From Siphonodentalium dalli (lineage: Eukaryota > Mollusca > Scaphopoda > Gadilida > Siphonodentaliidae), in assembly GCA_032622095.1 (NCBI GenBank), contig CP136069.1, positions 160,197,043-160,261,042 of the forward strand: a stretch of 64,000 nt of DNA, written 5' to 3'. Position 1 is the first letter of the stretch, and each line of letters begins with the position of its first letter. Positions 11,601-26,600 of this stretch are shown here, one piece after another. The translations under genes were made by a program, and so were the position numbers. The notes beneath the pieces were generated by a model. That model worked only from the letters and a program-made list of their open reading frames with translations, was not told where the DNA came from and did not search any database.

Positions 11601-14600
11601 ATTTCATATTGAAAGGATGTTTTTGGTAAATTTTTGTTTGCCATGAGAATTATAATTCAACGTGCAAATTTTTAAAAGCTCATCTTCTGTTACTCACAAC
11701 TCAAGAGTACAACCATTTACATGTTGTGTTTTAGAATAAAGTAGATCAACATAAATTGTCAAAACAGTCAATAATATTTTAGGTCTACACCTGAAGTCCA
11801 AAGTTTTCACATACCCTTTTTTTCTGCTTGAAGAGTGAGATTCTAGCTGATTTCTTTGATGATCGAGGAGTCTTGGTGACGGGAGCAGAGCTGATGATGC
11901 TGTCGTCGGATGGGAATGAACAACGAGGAGGCTGATGAAGTGGACCATGATCCTTGTATCGTCGAACTTCAAGAGTGAGGATGCTGCCACAGTACCTAGA
12001 AAAGAGGACATCGAATTATAAAAATAAGTTTATCCATGTAACAAAAAATCTACAGCATATCAAATTTGAAAATAAATTATCGTATGAATAATCTTTAAAT
12101 GATTAAAGGTAGAATCTTGCTGCGCAAAATTTACCAAGAAAGTATAATTGAATTCAATTCTAAATTTGATAATGCAATATATTTTAGCCATTTATGAAGA
12201 TTTGATACATGAATTTAGGTAAATCAAAATCATTTATAGGGTATGTATATGTACCATGTTGATGTTTAGGTATTTTTTTCAGTGAAAAAAAAACATTAAT
12301 GGTATATGTACAGAGCAGTGTTAACAGCTAGCCTACGGCTAATAACTTACTTGATGAGTTTGGCGACACTGACGGCAGTGGATCTGGAAATATTCTGGCC
12401 GTTGACAGAGAGCAGACCATCGTCGGGGTGGAGACCAGACTCTTCAGCAGGTGAACCTGTAAAAAGCAAAATGGTTATTAAAGATAGGAAGATATATTTG
12501 GCATTATTCAAAAGTTAAGGATATGAAGACATTCAGCATTATTCAAAAGGTTCAAGATAAGAGAACATTTGACATTATTCAAAAGTTAAGAAATTATTTT
12601 TACTAATATTAATTTTGTTGGATGTTATAATATTATAAACAGATTTATGGATTCCCATTCATTCATTCATTTACACTGACATTCAGATAAACATTCGACA
12701 AAGGTTAAGATTACTAGATTAAGAAGCAGTAAAAACTATTTTCATGTAAGGATATTTTTTTAGATAATTTCATTTAAATTGAAGCTTGATTGGCGCAATT
12801 AAACACAGATGTAGTATATATTTCATATCCTTACCTTTTTCGATGGTGTTGACTTTGACGGGACAAGCACTAGTGAGAGAGAAGCCGAAACCATTTCTAC
12901 CACGTCGGATGGTGATCTGCAAATGGAGAAAAGAGATCAAAATACATTCAACAGTTAGAAAATCATCAGTTTTATAAAATAATATATTCTCAAATAGTAT
13001 AAATTCATTTAATTAATCAAACAATTTGTTCTTTCTAGACTTAAAGGGATACTGTACGCCAAATGTTGTTGTTGGTTTCTATAGTCCCGAGTCGGAGAAT
13101 AAGGTAACAATTTTTTCATTATTTGAAAGTCTGTTGAGTACGAAGTAGTGTTACGGATGACAAATTTACCGGAATGCAAAAATACAAATTGTTGTTGTCG
13201 AGTAATTTTTGTACAGTTTTCAACCAAATGAATCAAATTAAAGTTATATTATGGGCATACTAGTCCCATATAATCATTTAAGTTATTGTATCGTCGCTAG
13301 TCAGTGAGTGGCTTGAGTGTTCTCCCCGTATCATCATAATATTTTAAGCGATCGTGTGTGCGATCGGTTTAACAATCCAGTATCCCTCAATTACTTTGTT
13401 TGATTACGGAAATTCGTAATTTAATTGACGCCATTTTATGACTCCAGTCATAAATTCAATTTATATCAAATTATTAACTTTTAAATTATTAAATTTTATG
13501 ATAGCTTATTAACCTGAGCGTTTACAGAATATATCTTCGACTCAAATTACTTATATTTCTATATATTATCGATATTAGATCGTTGTTATCACCGGAAATT
13601 TAATGAAAATGGCGTACAGTACCCCTTTAAGAGTGAATTAAAATGAAAAACTGCCATATAAAGTTATATTGGATTAATTTCAATCATGTTTTAGTATAAA
13701 CTTAAATGTAGGACAACAAGTGTACATTGTTAAGTTTATGTCAACTTCAATAGCACAAGTTAAAATCAGATATTATAGATTTTCATTTTTGTATTCGCCT
13801 ATAGCAAGTTATCTTAAACTTACAGTGAGGGAGTCCATGGAATCGTTCTTGATTGGTGTTGGTGTGACGATGGCTGATGATATGACGCTCTTGCGGTACT
13901 GCTTGGTCGGAGTGCGACGTGATGATTTGCCGGGTGTTCTGCAGGAGTAAGGAGTGGGTGGTACTCGATGAGCTGGTGTGGACATCATGGAGTGGCTCGG
14001 AGTCGTCATGGAGTGAGACGGTGTCTGCGGCATGCTGAGGCACTGTGATGACTGGAGGTCGGTGTTGTCGATGCTGTCGTTGAACTTGGACTTAGACGAT
14101 ATCTGCAGATGCTTCTTGCGACCCATGTCCTCGGAGAGAAGGTAGTACCAGCCGTTGACCTCTTTCTTAGGGTTCATCAGGTGTTTGACGCCGAACGACA
14201 TGCAGCCAAGGAACTCAGTCAGGCTAAAATATAAAGAACAAATTATTATAAACATAATCTTTTTTTTATTAGTGAATGGTTAAAACATATATTGAAATAA
14301 TCTATTATTCATTTAGAGGGTTTGTGCAGAAATTTAGAAAAAGCTTCCCATTCGTTTATTATTTATTAAGTTAATGTATTGGTGTGAACAATATTTATTC
14401 CCAATACAAAAAAAATTAATATGTTAACAAAATGCAAGATTGGAATGGGATGAGACAACAAGCCTATTGAAGCTTTTTTTATAAGTTCTCTCCCTGTTAA
14501 TGTCATATAGCGATAAACAAGCAACTTACAAACAAATTATGATCTACTTGAGGTGGCCAACATCATGTTAACTTGGATATTGGGGAGGGATTGAGGAATC

Positions 14601-17600
14601 AAACTTTTTTAATTTCTTACCAGCTTTTCTGCTCTCTGTGCCAAAGAGAAATCAGCATTCTCTTATTCTTGTCTTCAGGGAGAAGTTCACTGAAGAAAAA
14701 ATATTCATGTATAAGTTCTTTGTATGAGAAATGGTGCTATGTGCCAACTAAAGAAAAGAACGGGTGATCAATGAAGGATTGTTTTGAATTTTTAATGGAA
14801 TGGATGTAGCTTTTGTTAATCAGATTGACAAACTTTAAACTTTGATTGGCAGTTTTTAACATGAAGTTAATAGTTTGAAGAAAAATATGTGACCTCCAAT
14901 TGGGAATTCAATCAAGTTTGGGTGGGCTCAATAATGAGAAATGATAATTGTCATAGTTGAATTTGTTAATTAGTCACTAGTAAGTCACAAGAAATTAAAA
15001 ATAATTGGATTTATAATGTGATGATAGGTCTACTCAATAATAATCACATCAATACCTGATAAATCTTTACTCTTGATGGATATACAATTAAATCATGGTA
15101 ACTTAATCCAAAACTGAGATAAAATTGTGATTTAGAAATAATCTAGTTAAATTAATGGGATTAAGGGAAAGGGTAAATCACTATTGAAGCAGACAAGCCA
15201 GAAAAGGTGTTATATCCATCACCACATGAGGCTCTACACAGTAATTAGTCATGGTAATCTCAATAATCTTTAATTAATTGCCATATCTGGAAACCATAGA
15301 TCACTGGGGTCTTGTTAATCTCTTAATTCAGGTGAAATTAACAAGATTTTAGTTTTGTAGGTGAAATATTGGTGTAGAGATTAATAATGAAATAAAGTAA
15401 GAATTTATTTTTTTAAAGAATTCTTTGGAAAATTAAGCTTGTCACCATTATTGAGAAGTGATCTATTAAGCCTTACATATTACACAAGTGTTACATAATG
15501 GAGCATATCCAAAACTATGTATGATTAAAATTAATAAAGTAAAAAGCCAAATAATCTTAATTACTGGTGTGAATTGGAGGTAATAAAATCCAAAATGCCC
15601 AAGATGATATCATCTTGAATTACATCATGACTGCTAAATTCTTAAAACTTGACCAGTAAAAGGCCCAGTATTACCCTGGTATTGAATTATTACCCTGGTA
15701 TTGAATTATTACCCTGGTATTGAATTATTACCCTGGTATTGAATTACATAAAGATTATGATCACTCAAAGGCAGTTTTAAGTTTCACAATTATTGCCTGA
15801 ATTTTCTGACCAAATATTATATATCCAATAAAGCCATATAATGTGCAATAAGAGTTATTTATTGTTAGAGTTTATTACATGCTGGGCAGCTTGTAGTATT
15901 GAAGTGCCAATGACACATTTAAGCCAGGGCACAGGCCAGCCACATGCCACATTATGGCATAGATGTGTGAAATTGCACAAATCAAAGGCAATTTGGATGA
16001 TTTGAGTCATAAAAATTAGCACATCTCGGCTTTGATGTGGAGTTTTCATGACATTTTTACCAAAACAATAAGAAGAATAATGTCTTGAAGTTGGCTTAAA
16101 CAATATTATAATTTGATTTAGTTTATTCTGAAATATTTGTATTATAAAATTATTTGCTTTATAAAATTTGTGTATTATTAGCCACCAGCAACATTTTAGA
16201 TTGTTTGGGCTTTCTGCTTCATGGAAGCGTATAATGATAGCATTGAAAGAGTCATTGATAAGAGCGTTCCTAATTATTATCAGATCTAACAAACATTAGG
16301 ATATTATCATGCTCATTGACCAGTTTAGGTCACAGAAAATTAGGTAAATATTGGGCTGCCATATGTTTGTAGCCAAGAAATGTGTTCAGGTTGTATAGCA
16401 ATAGATTTCGGTGGTAATATAGAAAGGGATTGAATTTATGTTAATTGTACTCACAAGGAGAACTTGTCGTCAAAGTAGGGGTTGTTGGAATTCTCGATGA
16501 TGTCTGTCTTGTACTTTGTGCGTTCACCATCATCGGGAACCAGGCATATCTGTAAAAAGCAACCAAGTTAATCATATAATTCATGAACATTTTTATGAAT
16601 ATGCAATCCACTGTAATAGTTAGTTATCTTATAAATGAACTGTGGCTGCTTCATGGGTTTAGCAATTATAATGGAAATTGGCTTTCAAAAAAAAGAATTC
16701 CCCACGATTTGTTTTTTCAAGATTTAGCTCTTCTAATATATTAAATCCTTTCTCTCCCATCTCCCAGTAATAATTTACTTTGATAGAAACAGGAAACCTC
16801 AAAATAAACTTTGTCATGAATATTATGCTAACATCAGACACTTTTTTAGTTTTAGTGCTTTTGGAAACAAATATATAGCAATGTGGGTTGATGGAACATT
16901 AGTTATGGAAAATTTAATATTTAATTTTGTTATGTACCTTGGCAAAGGAGTCGCATCTGTCTGTCCATTTGGATGTGAGGTGTCGTGCATGAACGATGTT
17001 GACTGTCATGATGCCATAGTTGACGTAGATACTCAGCTTCAACTGACCTGAAAAATAAATCATAAATGTCAATAAAATCATGGAATGTGTATTGTCTTGA
17101 GTCAAGTTAATAAATAAAAGCCTGTCTTAAATAAAATTATACATAACTAATGAAATTAATGTAGAAGCTGATACATATGTCACATCAATGTGTTGTGACA
17201 TATCTTTGATAATGTAATCTTTCATACAAAATTATTATTGGAATATTGTGGGGGAGGGGAATAGAGATGTTATCATATTTGGAACATTAGCATATTTGAA
17301 ATATGTAAATGATAATTTCTATTAAATCTGACTTGACGTTTCAACATAGCACAGAAGCATGATTCCATACAAAAAAATTAAAATTTAAAAATTAAATTTT
17401 TTTTTGTAAAGGAACCTCAGTTGTCTAATCAAGAAATATTATCATCATGTTTAGACACCAACTGCATAAGGCTACATGCAACTGGTATATAATACAGTAC
17501 CTGTAGTGGACATCTTTTTGCCCAATATCACTCGAGTAATAAACAAAATATTTCACAAGTTTAATATTTTTTTCAGGAAAGCATATAAGGTTACCTCGCT

Positions 17601-20600
17601 TGTGGCTCTTGTCACTAAATAACCGAAAGGAATCCAGCTTCATATTTATAGAGAATGTCAGAAACACAACATCTAACGACACAGAGACTGAGAAGAGTTC
17701 AGCAAAATATAACCATACAATACTAATGAAGGAAGACACAGGTATACACACAATTAATGTTGGCTGATGAATGGCTTCAAGGGCCCCTCAAAAAACCCTT
17801 ATACCAAACTCAGGCATCAGATACTCTAATTTCATTGGCTGTTGCACAATTGTGTTTGTACAAGACTAAAGCTTGGGGTAGAAGTTGTGACATGGTAGTA
17901 GTATTTTGGTGCAAGGTGTGAAAAGGAATAATGGGTTAAGCTACCTGGGTGCCTAATGTGTTGTTACAGTCATGTAGGGTCACACCTCAGGTGGTATAGT
18001 TGTGCTAACATGTGGTAGCCCTGAAACCTCAGTGGCTGGACCCGGATTAAGGGACTTAATCCCATTTTGACATCACCTATCTGTGGTAATCCGAGTTCGA
18101 CCAATCAGAATGAGTTAATTTGGTGACAGGGCATCTTGGAAGACCTGCAGTAAGGGTTTAGTGTTTTGATGAAAATTATAGAAGATTTATGCAACTGATT
18201 TTTGGGTTCCAGAATGTCTGGGTTCAGGATTAGTCGTCCCTCATAGTGGCTTTGTTAATGAAGGGATAATCTTGGGGAAAACCTTTCAGAATATTATTCA
18301 CTAAACTGGAAACCATATTCATATATGCAGATTAGAGTGTGAATATTATTTTTATTTAATTAATTATCCAGCATATACAGTTAAGCCTAGTCTGAATCTC
18401 GATCAAATATTGAAAGTTATTAAAAAGTCTTAATTGTGTAATATCTTATACTCTGTGAGACTGGTAAATTGGTTGTCTGGCTATAATTATGTCTGATAAT
18501 TTTACCAATTCAAAGACTAACATTTCGGGTTTGTTTCAATATTTAAAAACTTTAAATATATTTCAAAATCTCCTTAAAACTTCTAACCTTGCCCTCTGGT
18601 ATTATTCACCAGTGGAAATTGAACCACATATCCTCTCCCCAATAAAATGCCTATCTTTAGTAAAACAGATAAGCTTGAATAAGATAAAAATTAGCAATGT
18701 TTTATTTTGTCTTAAAAGTATGTCTCTTTTTAAAACAAAAACCCAAAATAGCCATAATATGTGACATAATAAAATAAACTATGGCCCTTTTACATCACAC
18801 CATGCTCATAATCATGCCCTACTGAAATCTATATTAAATAGTGTTGCAAATTTTATCAGAATAAAGTAATGTAGCATTTTTGGTGAACATATTCTTAAAA
18901 TAAGTTTTATGTCATGAAATCATTATATATAACTGGAGGTGAATGTTGCCTCATTTTTGTGAGAGAAATAAATATTGTTTGCATTTATAAATTTTTATTT
19001 CTTCATGATGGAAAAGAGCAAGTTTGCAAAGGATGAACCTTGAAACAACACAGGTCAAATCAGTTATGAAAACAACATTGAGAGTGTGATTACTGACAGT
19101 ACTCAAGGCATAGGGTCCAAGACCAACCCAAGCTAGAACATGGGACAGATCCCCATGGGCTTGGTGAAAAGGTGCTGGCTTGTGACATTGATTATTAGGA
19201 CTACTCCGGCTCCGTCTGACTCGGATGAACCTAATGATTATTATGGCTCATGCCTCGGCTTGGAGAAGATGTGACATGCTGGTTCTCCTAACTATAGGGA
19301 TCCCACCACTGGCTTGGGGTATTTGGAATGATAGGGTGGCTTGTGACAGTGATGAGGAGTATAGTACTCAGTATAATGTCTAGACAGATGCTGATGTGGT
19401 AGTGTATGGCAATGTTAGCATATATCTGATAGGGAGGCAAAGTTGCTTAACCCTTTACCCAACAAACCGGCCAAAACCGGCCAAATAAAGCTTCAACAGC
19501 CTAAAATATCTTCGGTCTGTCTCAATAGAACCATACAAATATGGATATCATTGGAACCGGCTCCTTGACCACATTGTGATAGTTACAGTTATGCCCTGTG
19601 CCAATGCATTCTCTTATATATGCGAGTCGACCATAGGTCGCCTCGCATATATAAGAGAATGCATTGGCCTAAAAAAAAAATCTTTTTTTAACACTTTTTA
19701 CCATTTTTTCTTACATTCTTTAACAATTTTATAATTTTTAATGTGTTAAGCCAATGCATTCTCTTATATATGCGAGGCGACCTATGGTCGACTCGCATAT
19801 ATAAGAGAATCCATTGGCACAGGGCCGTTCTGTTGGGTAAAGGGTTAAGCTTTTTTAAATATGCCTTGTCTGATATGGCAACATAAAACGGCCATCTGTA
19901 CAATTTCTATACCAAATATAATTAGATTGGACCTGTGAGAGCTCATTAATAGGAGGTTTTGATGACCAGTTATTGACTTTTCAAAAGATGAAGTTTTGGT
20001 TTTAATTTTTTTTAAACTTTTGTTTCTTATAAAGAGTATCAATGCTTCCATCGCTTAAAAGCGGTAGATAATAAAGAGCGTTTTCAATCATGAGCATTTG
20101 TACCCGCTTTAAACTCATCACATATGAATGATTTAGAGGATTTCCGTAATGCCTGTGTGATATAAATTATAGCGATTGCACATATTTTTAGTTTTCTTAA
20201 CATTAACATAATGTTGACTAATTTAATGTCCTGTTGAACCATGGTCCTTTAATTGTATAATTGAGTAGCAGCACAACCCATTAACTTCAGATGAAGAATT
20301 AAAGAATGATGATCCATCTATATTATTCTGTTTATTACTGTCAAAACTTGTGTTAAATGTTCATATATGTTATTATGATTGGAATAAAATATGAATTACA
20401 CTAACTTTAGATGAAGTATGCAGATCATATTAATAAATGTTGAATTTAAAGTGGATTTGAACATGACATAATTTTAATATGCTTCAGCAATATTTGAGAT
20501 AAATATCCAATATGTTTTATTTAAATTTTGTACATGCACCTTGATACTTCAATTCTCCTCATTTCCTCTCTTACTTTTATTCTTTCAACTTGGTGATTTC

Positions 20601-23600
20601 TTTTCTTTTAAATTCATTCTCATTTTCAGTTGTTACCAGGAGAGGTGAAATTTTTATTTAGGTCTGAAAACACCTTTATCATATTTTTTATCCTATAACA
20701 GCAGGCAATAGATTGACTTTCTTGGTAATTCAACTGTTCCGCCTAAACATTTAGTATGGTTAGCAAGCTTTTGTCCAAAATTATATCCTTTTGATAAAGA
20801 AACACATGAAAGTAAAGAGAATTTCACAGGTGAGAAATACTGTGACTTTTTTACATTGAAACCTGTAGCAAACAACCCTATCGGACACATGCCATTTGTT
20901 ATTTGGTGTATCAATGTATGGTGAATACCGTTTGATTGTGAAGGCATGAGTTCACAGTTGGAAGGCGACAATAATGGGGCGAGAAATTATGTCCCTGGCA
21001 GACAACAGGTGGTATATACATGAGATGTGCTTGCTTGGATCTTCATGTGATGGGACCCACTACATCAAAGTCGTTCTAGGGACAGCTAAGGGATGTCAAG
21101 GTGTTAAATTCAGCCCCGAAATTCAATGATAATTTTGAGTCTTCTGTGTATCCCAGATAATGCAAGGGGGAAGAGATAGTCAGGGATGCTGTTAGAAGTC
21201 TGTTCAGGGGTGCCAGCTTTCATTAACAAGGGCACCCAAATCTTTTAAAATTAGACAAAATCCCTTCTGGTCATATTGTGAGTTGAATCTTGCCAAAAGC
21301 AGGAAATATAAATTCTTTGCCTAAAACCCAGATAATTTTACACTAGATATCTGTTGAAATTTAAATCAACAGAGCATTATTAATATTATTCAGCCTGAAG
21401 TTTCAAACTTGGGCTCATATATGTACTGTGTATAGTTCATGTTTGATTTGATCCTAAAACTGCATCAGATTTCTGAGGGACCATCTTAAATAATAATTTC
21501 AACAAAAATCCCAAAATATAGACAAAATATAAAAAAAAAAATACATTAAAAAAAATTAAATAAACTTTACATCAGAAATTAACAAAATACATATATGATT
21601 CTTGAAAATGTCATATTAATTCAATTTACTCAAACTTAACCAGCTAATTTACTTAGAATACTCAATACAGGAGCTGAAAATCAGCCATTTTGATCCCTTA
21701 CTTCAGACATGGCTAGACAGCCATGCTGAGTCCCCTGATCAGTCTGATAGTAGATTAATGTTCATCAGCTAACCTCCACATACCTAATTTACTCCCCATA
21801 ATTCAATCGTGGACCCTAATTTATGTCATAAAACTCACTTGGCAGACTCTGTCTCCTGTTCATTTAGAATTGGATTCAGTAAAAATAAATTAACAAGGGT
21901 GACTAATTAGTGAAGGAAACAATAGTTAAGACTAAATTTATTTCACCTTCCCAATGAGTCTACCCAGCCATTTTAGTGATATAAGTTAATGAATAGAAAT
22001 ATTAAATTTAATATCCAGAATGTAGATTGTAATATTACTCATGCGGCAAGGCATTTTAAGACAATTAGTTAAATTTATAAATATCAGCAAGAATTAAAAT
22101 TAAGAATAAGCCACAGAGGAAGCATTATCAAGGCTTATCTCAAATTTCAGACACAATTTAAACTACGATTGATAATGGTGTTCTTTTAAAAACTTTTTGA
22201 AATATACATAATATAATCAGGCTATCTTGTATTCATGTTCTATCCAATAATGAGCCATCTCATGTTGAATGTCTGGCATTAATTTTCTGAAACAACCATT
22301 ACAAAAAACAGATTTATTTTAAATCTTTTAATTTTGAAATTGGATTTACAAAAAAAAATCCAGTTTAATTCCAAATTCATGAATAGAGAACTGTGTAAGA
22401 TGATTTCTTTCTGTTCGTTCATATCTCTGACAATCTCGTTTCGACTATGAAAAGATAATTTGGCCTGATGTTCAGTTGTCTGCAGTAGCAGCTAACCCTG
22501 GGGGCGACAGATGTTTGTAGAATTTTTGACACCCTTTATCAAGCTTTTTGATCCAAAACAAACTCCACATTAAAACAGGGAATAATTTGTACAGGGGAAC
22601 AAATTATGCTGATTTTTGAACAGTGTCGATACATGAGAATCAATTGTTGGTTTTATGAAGAAAGACATAGGCAGCACTTCACATGTCCTGATGAGATTTA
22701 CCGAGTGGGGGTGAACAATGAGACAATGGTCCCCGAAACCTCTTAGCAATGTAAATCCATATACTGTCGAACAAACTCATAGAGAGTGAAACACTAGGCT
22801 GTAAGGTATTGTCTCTTCTTGACACAGTTAAAGAATCATACTCAGTTATATCATAAACCTGCTTCACATTGGTGACACTAGTGGACAATATCACAATTAT
22901 TACTTATAAGTTTGTGTACAGTAATGCCCTAAATAATCGACTCCTTAACCACAGCAGAATTATTGGTAACTTTTCAGGATTTAGTCAGAAATATGGCTTG
23001 TTGCATTCATCGGAAAGCTCTCACTGAAAGCTTTCCGATGAATGGCAACAAGCCATATTTCCGACTAAATCCTGAAAAATTACCCATAATTCTGATGTGG
23101 TTAAGGAGTCGATTATTTAGGGCATTAATGTACTTGGTTTATTGTAATATTTTGGGTGATTGTGATTTTTCAGGTTTATTGTGACATTCTGTTGGTGTTA
23201 TTTAGCCTTTAAGTGGCATATATTAGGGGGTAACATTTATTCTATGAGGAGAGGACTTTTAAAAAGCCATTTAGAGGAAAGAATTTTTATAAAAGTCATA
23301 GGCTTATGGATTGTTATCCCATCTTCATTTGAAATATTTGTTTTTTTTTCTATGTATAAGTTGTCAATGTGATACCTCTTTCTCAATCTCTCTCTATCTA
23401 TATGTGTATTGTGTTTGTGTTAAATATATGTTTTATTTCCTGAAATAAATATTGGTTACACCATATATTAGGGCCTCCCATATTTAGCTATTGCTCTAAG
23501 TTGCATCATGTTAACAATACATTTTCTGATGATGCTATGCATTGTCATTTTGCATGTATTTTGTGGAAGAAAGCCAATAATTATTTAAAATTTTATTTAA

Positions 23601-26600
23601 AACAGGTTTCTGTTGTAACTGGAGTTCTTGATCACCCCTTTAAACACATCTATAGTGCATCATATAAATGGTTTTCAATTAGAGCAAAATCAATCATCTG
23701 CATATGGTAAATGGAATAAAGAATGAACAAGCACCCATTCAACTATAAAGACAACTATCGACCTCTCATAGTAAAACATTATTTAAATGCGTAAAAATAG
23801 AATTAAGATAGTCAGACAAGAACGAGACCCCAGGTATTTTCAACCCTCCAATAAATAATTTAGTATTGTAGCATTAAGCGACAGTTGATGTACTCAAAAT
23901 GCCACATATGCCACCTGATATTTAAAAATATTTTGCTGCCGGTAAAAAAAGTTCTTAAAATATGTCTAATTGAAACATGAATAATTGAGAAGTTTTTAAC
24001 TGAAACCATTCCATGTGTTAGTGAGCCTAGATAGACCTATTTAATGTTTTGTATGCATGAACTTTTTTCAATTTCATGAATAAAAAAATTTCTTATATAA
24101 CCAGATGTAACCAACAATTATGAAATTGACAACTATTAAAATTCAATGCACAGCATTTAACAATGAGACACCAAGTTAATAAAAGAGGCGTCACCACAGG
24201 TTGCTCAATTAAAAAAGCATGATTTGTGCTGGATCAATTTGTATGAATATCTCAAATCTTGCTAACTGTGGATGTTCCACCATTGAAATTGTTTCTCAGT
24301 GTTATATTTTTAATTGCTTCTAAAGTGAAAAATCGAACATTTGAAAATAAGTATCATATTTTAGGAAACATTTAACAATTTCAAAAGAAAACTTCCTAGA
24401 ATTGGCAAATTTGCAAAGCGTTCTGTTTGATAGGAAAATGAAAACTGTCAACAGTTACTATGCCTAATGTTATGATACATTATATTATGTTATGCTATGT
24501 TATATATTTGGAGAAGTGCAATTTTAGGTCTGTGCCACCCACCCCACCCCTATGATGGAATGTACTTCTCAGAATGTTCTCAAGATAATTTGAATGTCAA
24601 TTTAAGTGATATAGTAAAGCGAGTAGTTTGGTACGAAGAGCCCGGGATGGTCAAAAAGATCTAATGATCTTCTTCACCCTAAATTTGGGAAGCAACTGGG
24701 CCTAAAATTGGGGCTACACTGTGCACTCCCCCAGTCAAAATATAACTAAGATGACCCTGTCTCTCTCAATGTTCTCAAGATAATCTGAAAGTCAATTTAG
24801 ATTAATAGTCTGAGGCAACTGGTCCTGCACTGTGCCCTCCCCCAGTCAAGATATGACTAAGATGACCCTGTCTCTCTCAACGTTCTCAAGATAATTTGAA
24901 AGTCAATTTAAATTAATAGTCCAACGTAACTGGGCCTAAATACAGGGGCTGCACTGTGCTCTCCCCCAATTCAAGATGTGCCTAAGATGACCCTGTCTCT
25001 CTCAATGTTCTCAAGATAATTTGAAAGTCAATATAAATTAATATTCCTAACCTACTGGGATAGACCACAGCTCACTCTATAGATAACAGAGACAGCTCAA
25101 TTTCTGGAATGTATCTGCCAAGAAAACACACCATCTTCTATTTAGCACAACACACTGTTAAATTTAAAGAACATGACAAGTACAACTGCTGCATTTTTGA
25201 CAGATATAATATTTTTGAGAATATTGGAGATGACAAACGGAAATCGTCAGCTCACCTTTCCCATGGAGATGATCTACTCGTACCCACAGGGAGCTGGTGT
25301 AGTCTGGGGAGTGACAATAAGCATCCAGCGGAGACCAAGATCTTAGACCTGCCACTCTATCATCATAATCTATTGATGACCTGCTCATACTGTGTATGAC
25401 GATGCTCTCCATCAAAGGCCGGCGATAATGAGAAGGGACCTGTCATTCAAAAACATCACTGGCATTTCACGTGGGGAGCACTTTTGAAAAATTATAATAT
25501 CAAGTTGAGTTTTTGTACCATTTATACTTTGGGTACCGTAATTATTTAAAAAAAAAAACTTGGTGGTCTTTTCTAGCTAAACTTGTTTAGTCACAATAAA
25601 TGCTCTTCCTTACTGAGGATTCATGGTTTTGCTGGTAGATACTTTAACCCTTCCATGACTGGAGCTTCCTGAAATTTTGCGAAAACCCTGTGCCAATGCA
25701 TTCTCTTAAGGAGTCTCACATATATAAGAAAATACATTGGCCTAACAATGTTTACCTAGTAAGCCAGGTATTCTCATATATATGCGAGGCTCCCTATATG
25801 AGACTCGCATATATATAAGAGAATGCACTGGCACAGGATCTTTAATGCTGCACCATCACAGCTCACGTCAAGAAACGGATAATAACCGAGGCGATATTTA
25901 AAGTTTAATGTTTAACCCACATGGAGCCTCACACAGATGAAAGCATGCACTATGGAGTGTCATCTGCTGCGGGTCTATATGGGGCTCTCTATGGGTCATG
26001 AAGGATCATGTGAAATTGACTCCACATATTTTACATGTATTCTCTACTGAATGATGTTATAAACCAAAGTAAATCATTTATCAAAAACACTGTCTGCTGA
26101 CTCATGGTAAATCTAACAAGTTGCATATTTTATTTAAAACAAATTGAGGTGACTTTATCCTTCAAAGTCTCCCAATCAAAAAAGATCAATCTCCCAAAGA
26201 CTGGCAAACTGGAAATGTTTAGTGTTGTAGAGTACAATGTTGTAGATAGCTACAATTGAATAATGTTTTTGAATAATTTAAATTCAAATGTTCATGTGAA
26301 CAGGAAAAGGTATATAGACATGGGCCAGTAATACTAGATAGGTAATATTTATGTGAACACATTTCTTCATCATTTTACTCTGTAAATTTACCTTCACTTT
26401 CACAGGTTCTTGGATTTCTCTGCCAGAGCTTCCTGATAGATGATGCCATGATGAGTAAGAAATACTAAATGATGGTGGACTATTCATGCAGTTCTACAGA
26501 CTCAGTTACAAGAATGTATTTCACTGGTATATTACATGCAGTAAAATGCAAATGGCATGGTGGGTATATATTACATGCAGTAAAATACATATAACATATC

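Larger units (their letters stand above)
17644..25255. other. Long intron or upstream region of the RhoGEF gene
   Basis: Apart from exon 1c at its left edge, I see no coding exon here. It contains a family-A element (19447-19848), a family-C palindrome (22917-23132) and a degenerate tandem array (24576-25055). The rest is AT-rich unique-looking sequence. Confidence 0.6.

Noticed and set aside
13720-14043. Other-frame open frames over the linker exon
   Set aside because: Shadows of the real minus-strand exon at 13824-14223, whose frame fits both neighbours.
15855-16292. 145-residue minus-strand open frame in an intron
   Set aside because: Its peptide matches no family that I recognise and it does not fit the phases of the flanking exons.
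19447-19470. CCCTTTACCC-like telomere repeat
   Set aside because: It is not iterated and is the end of a TTAA element.
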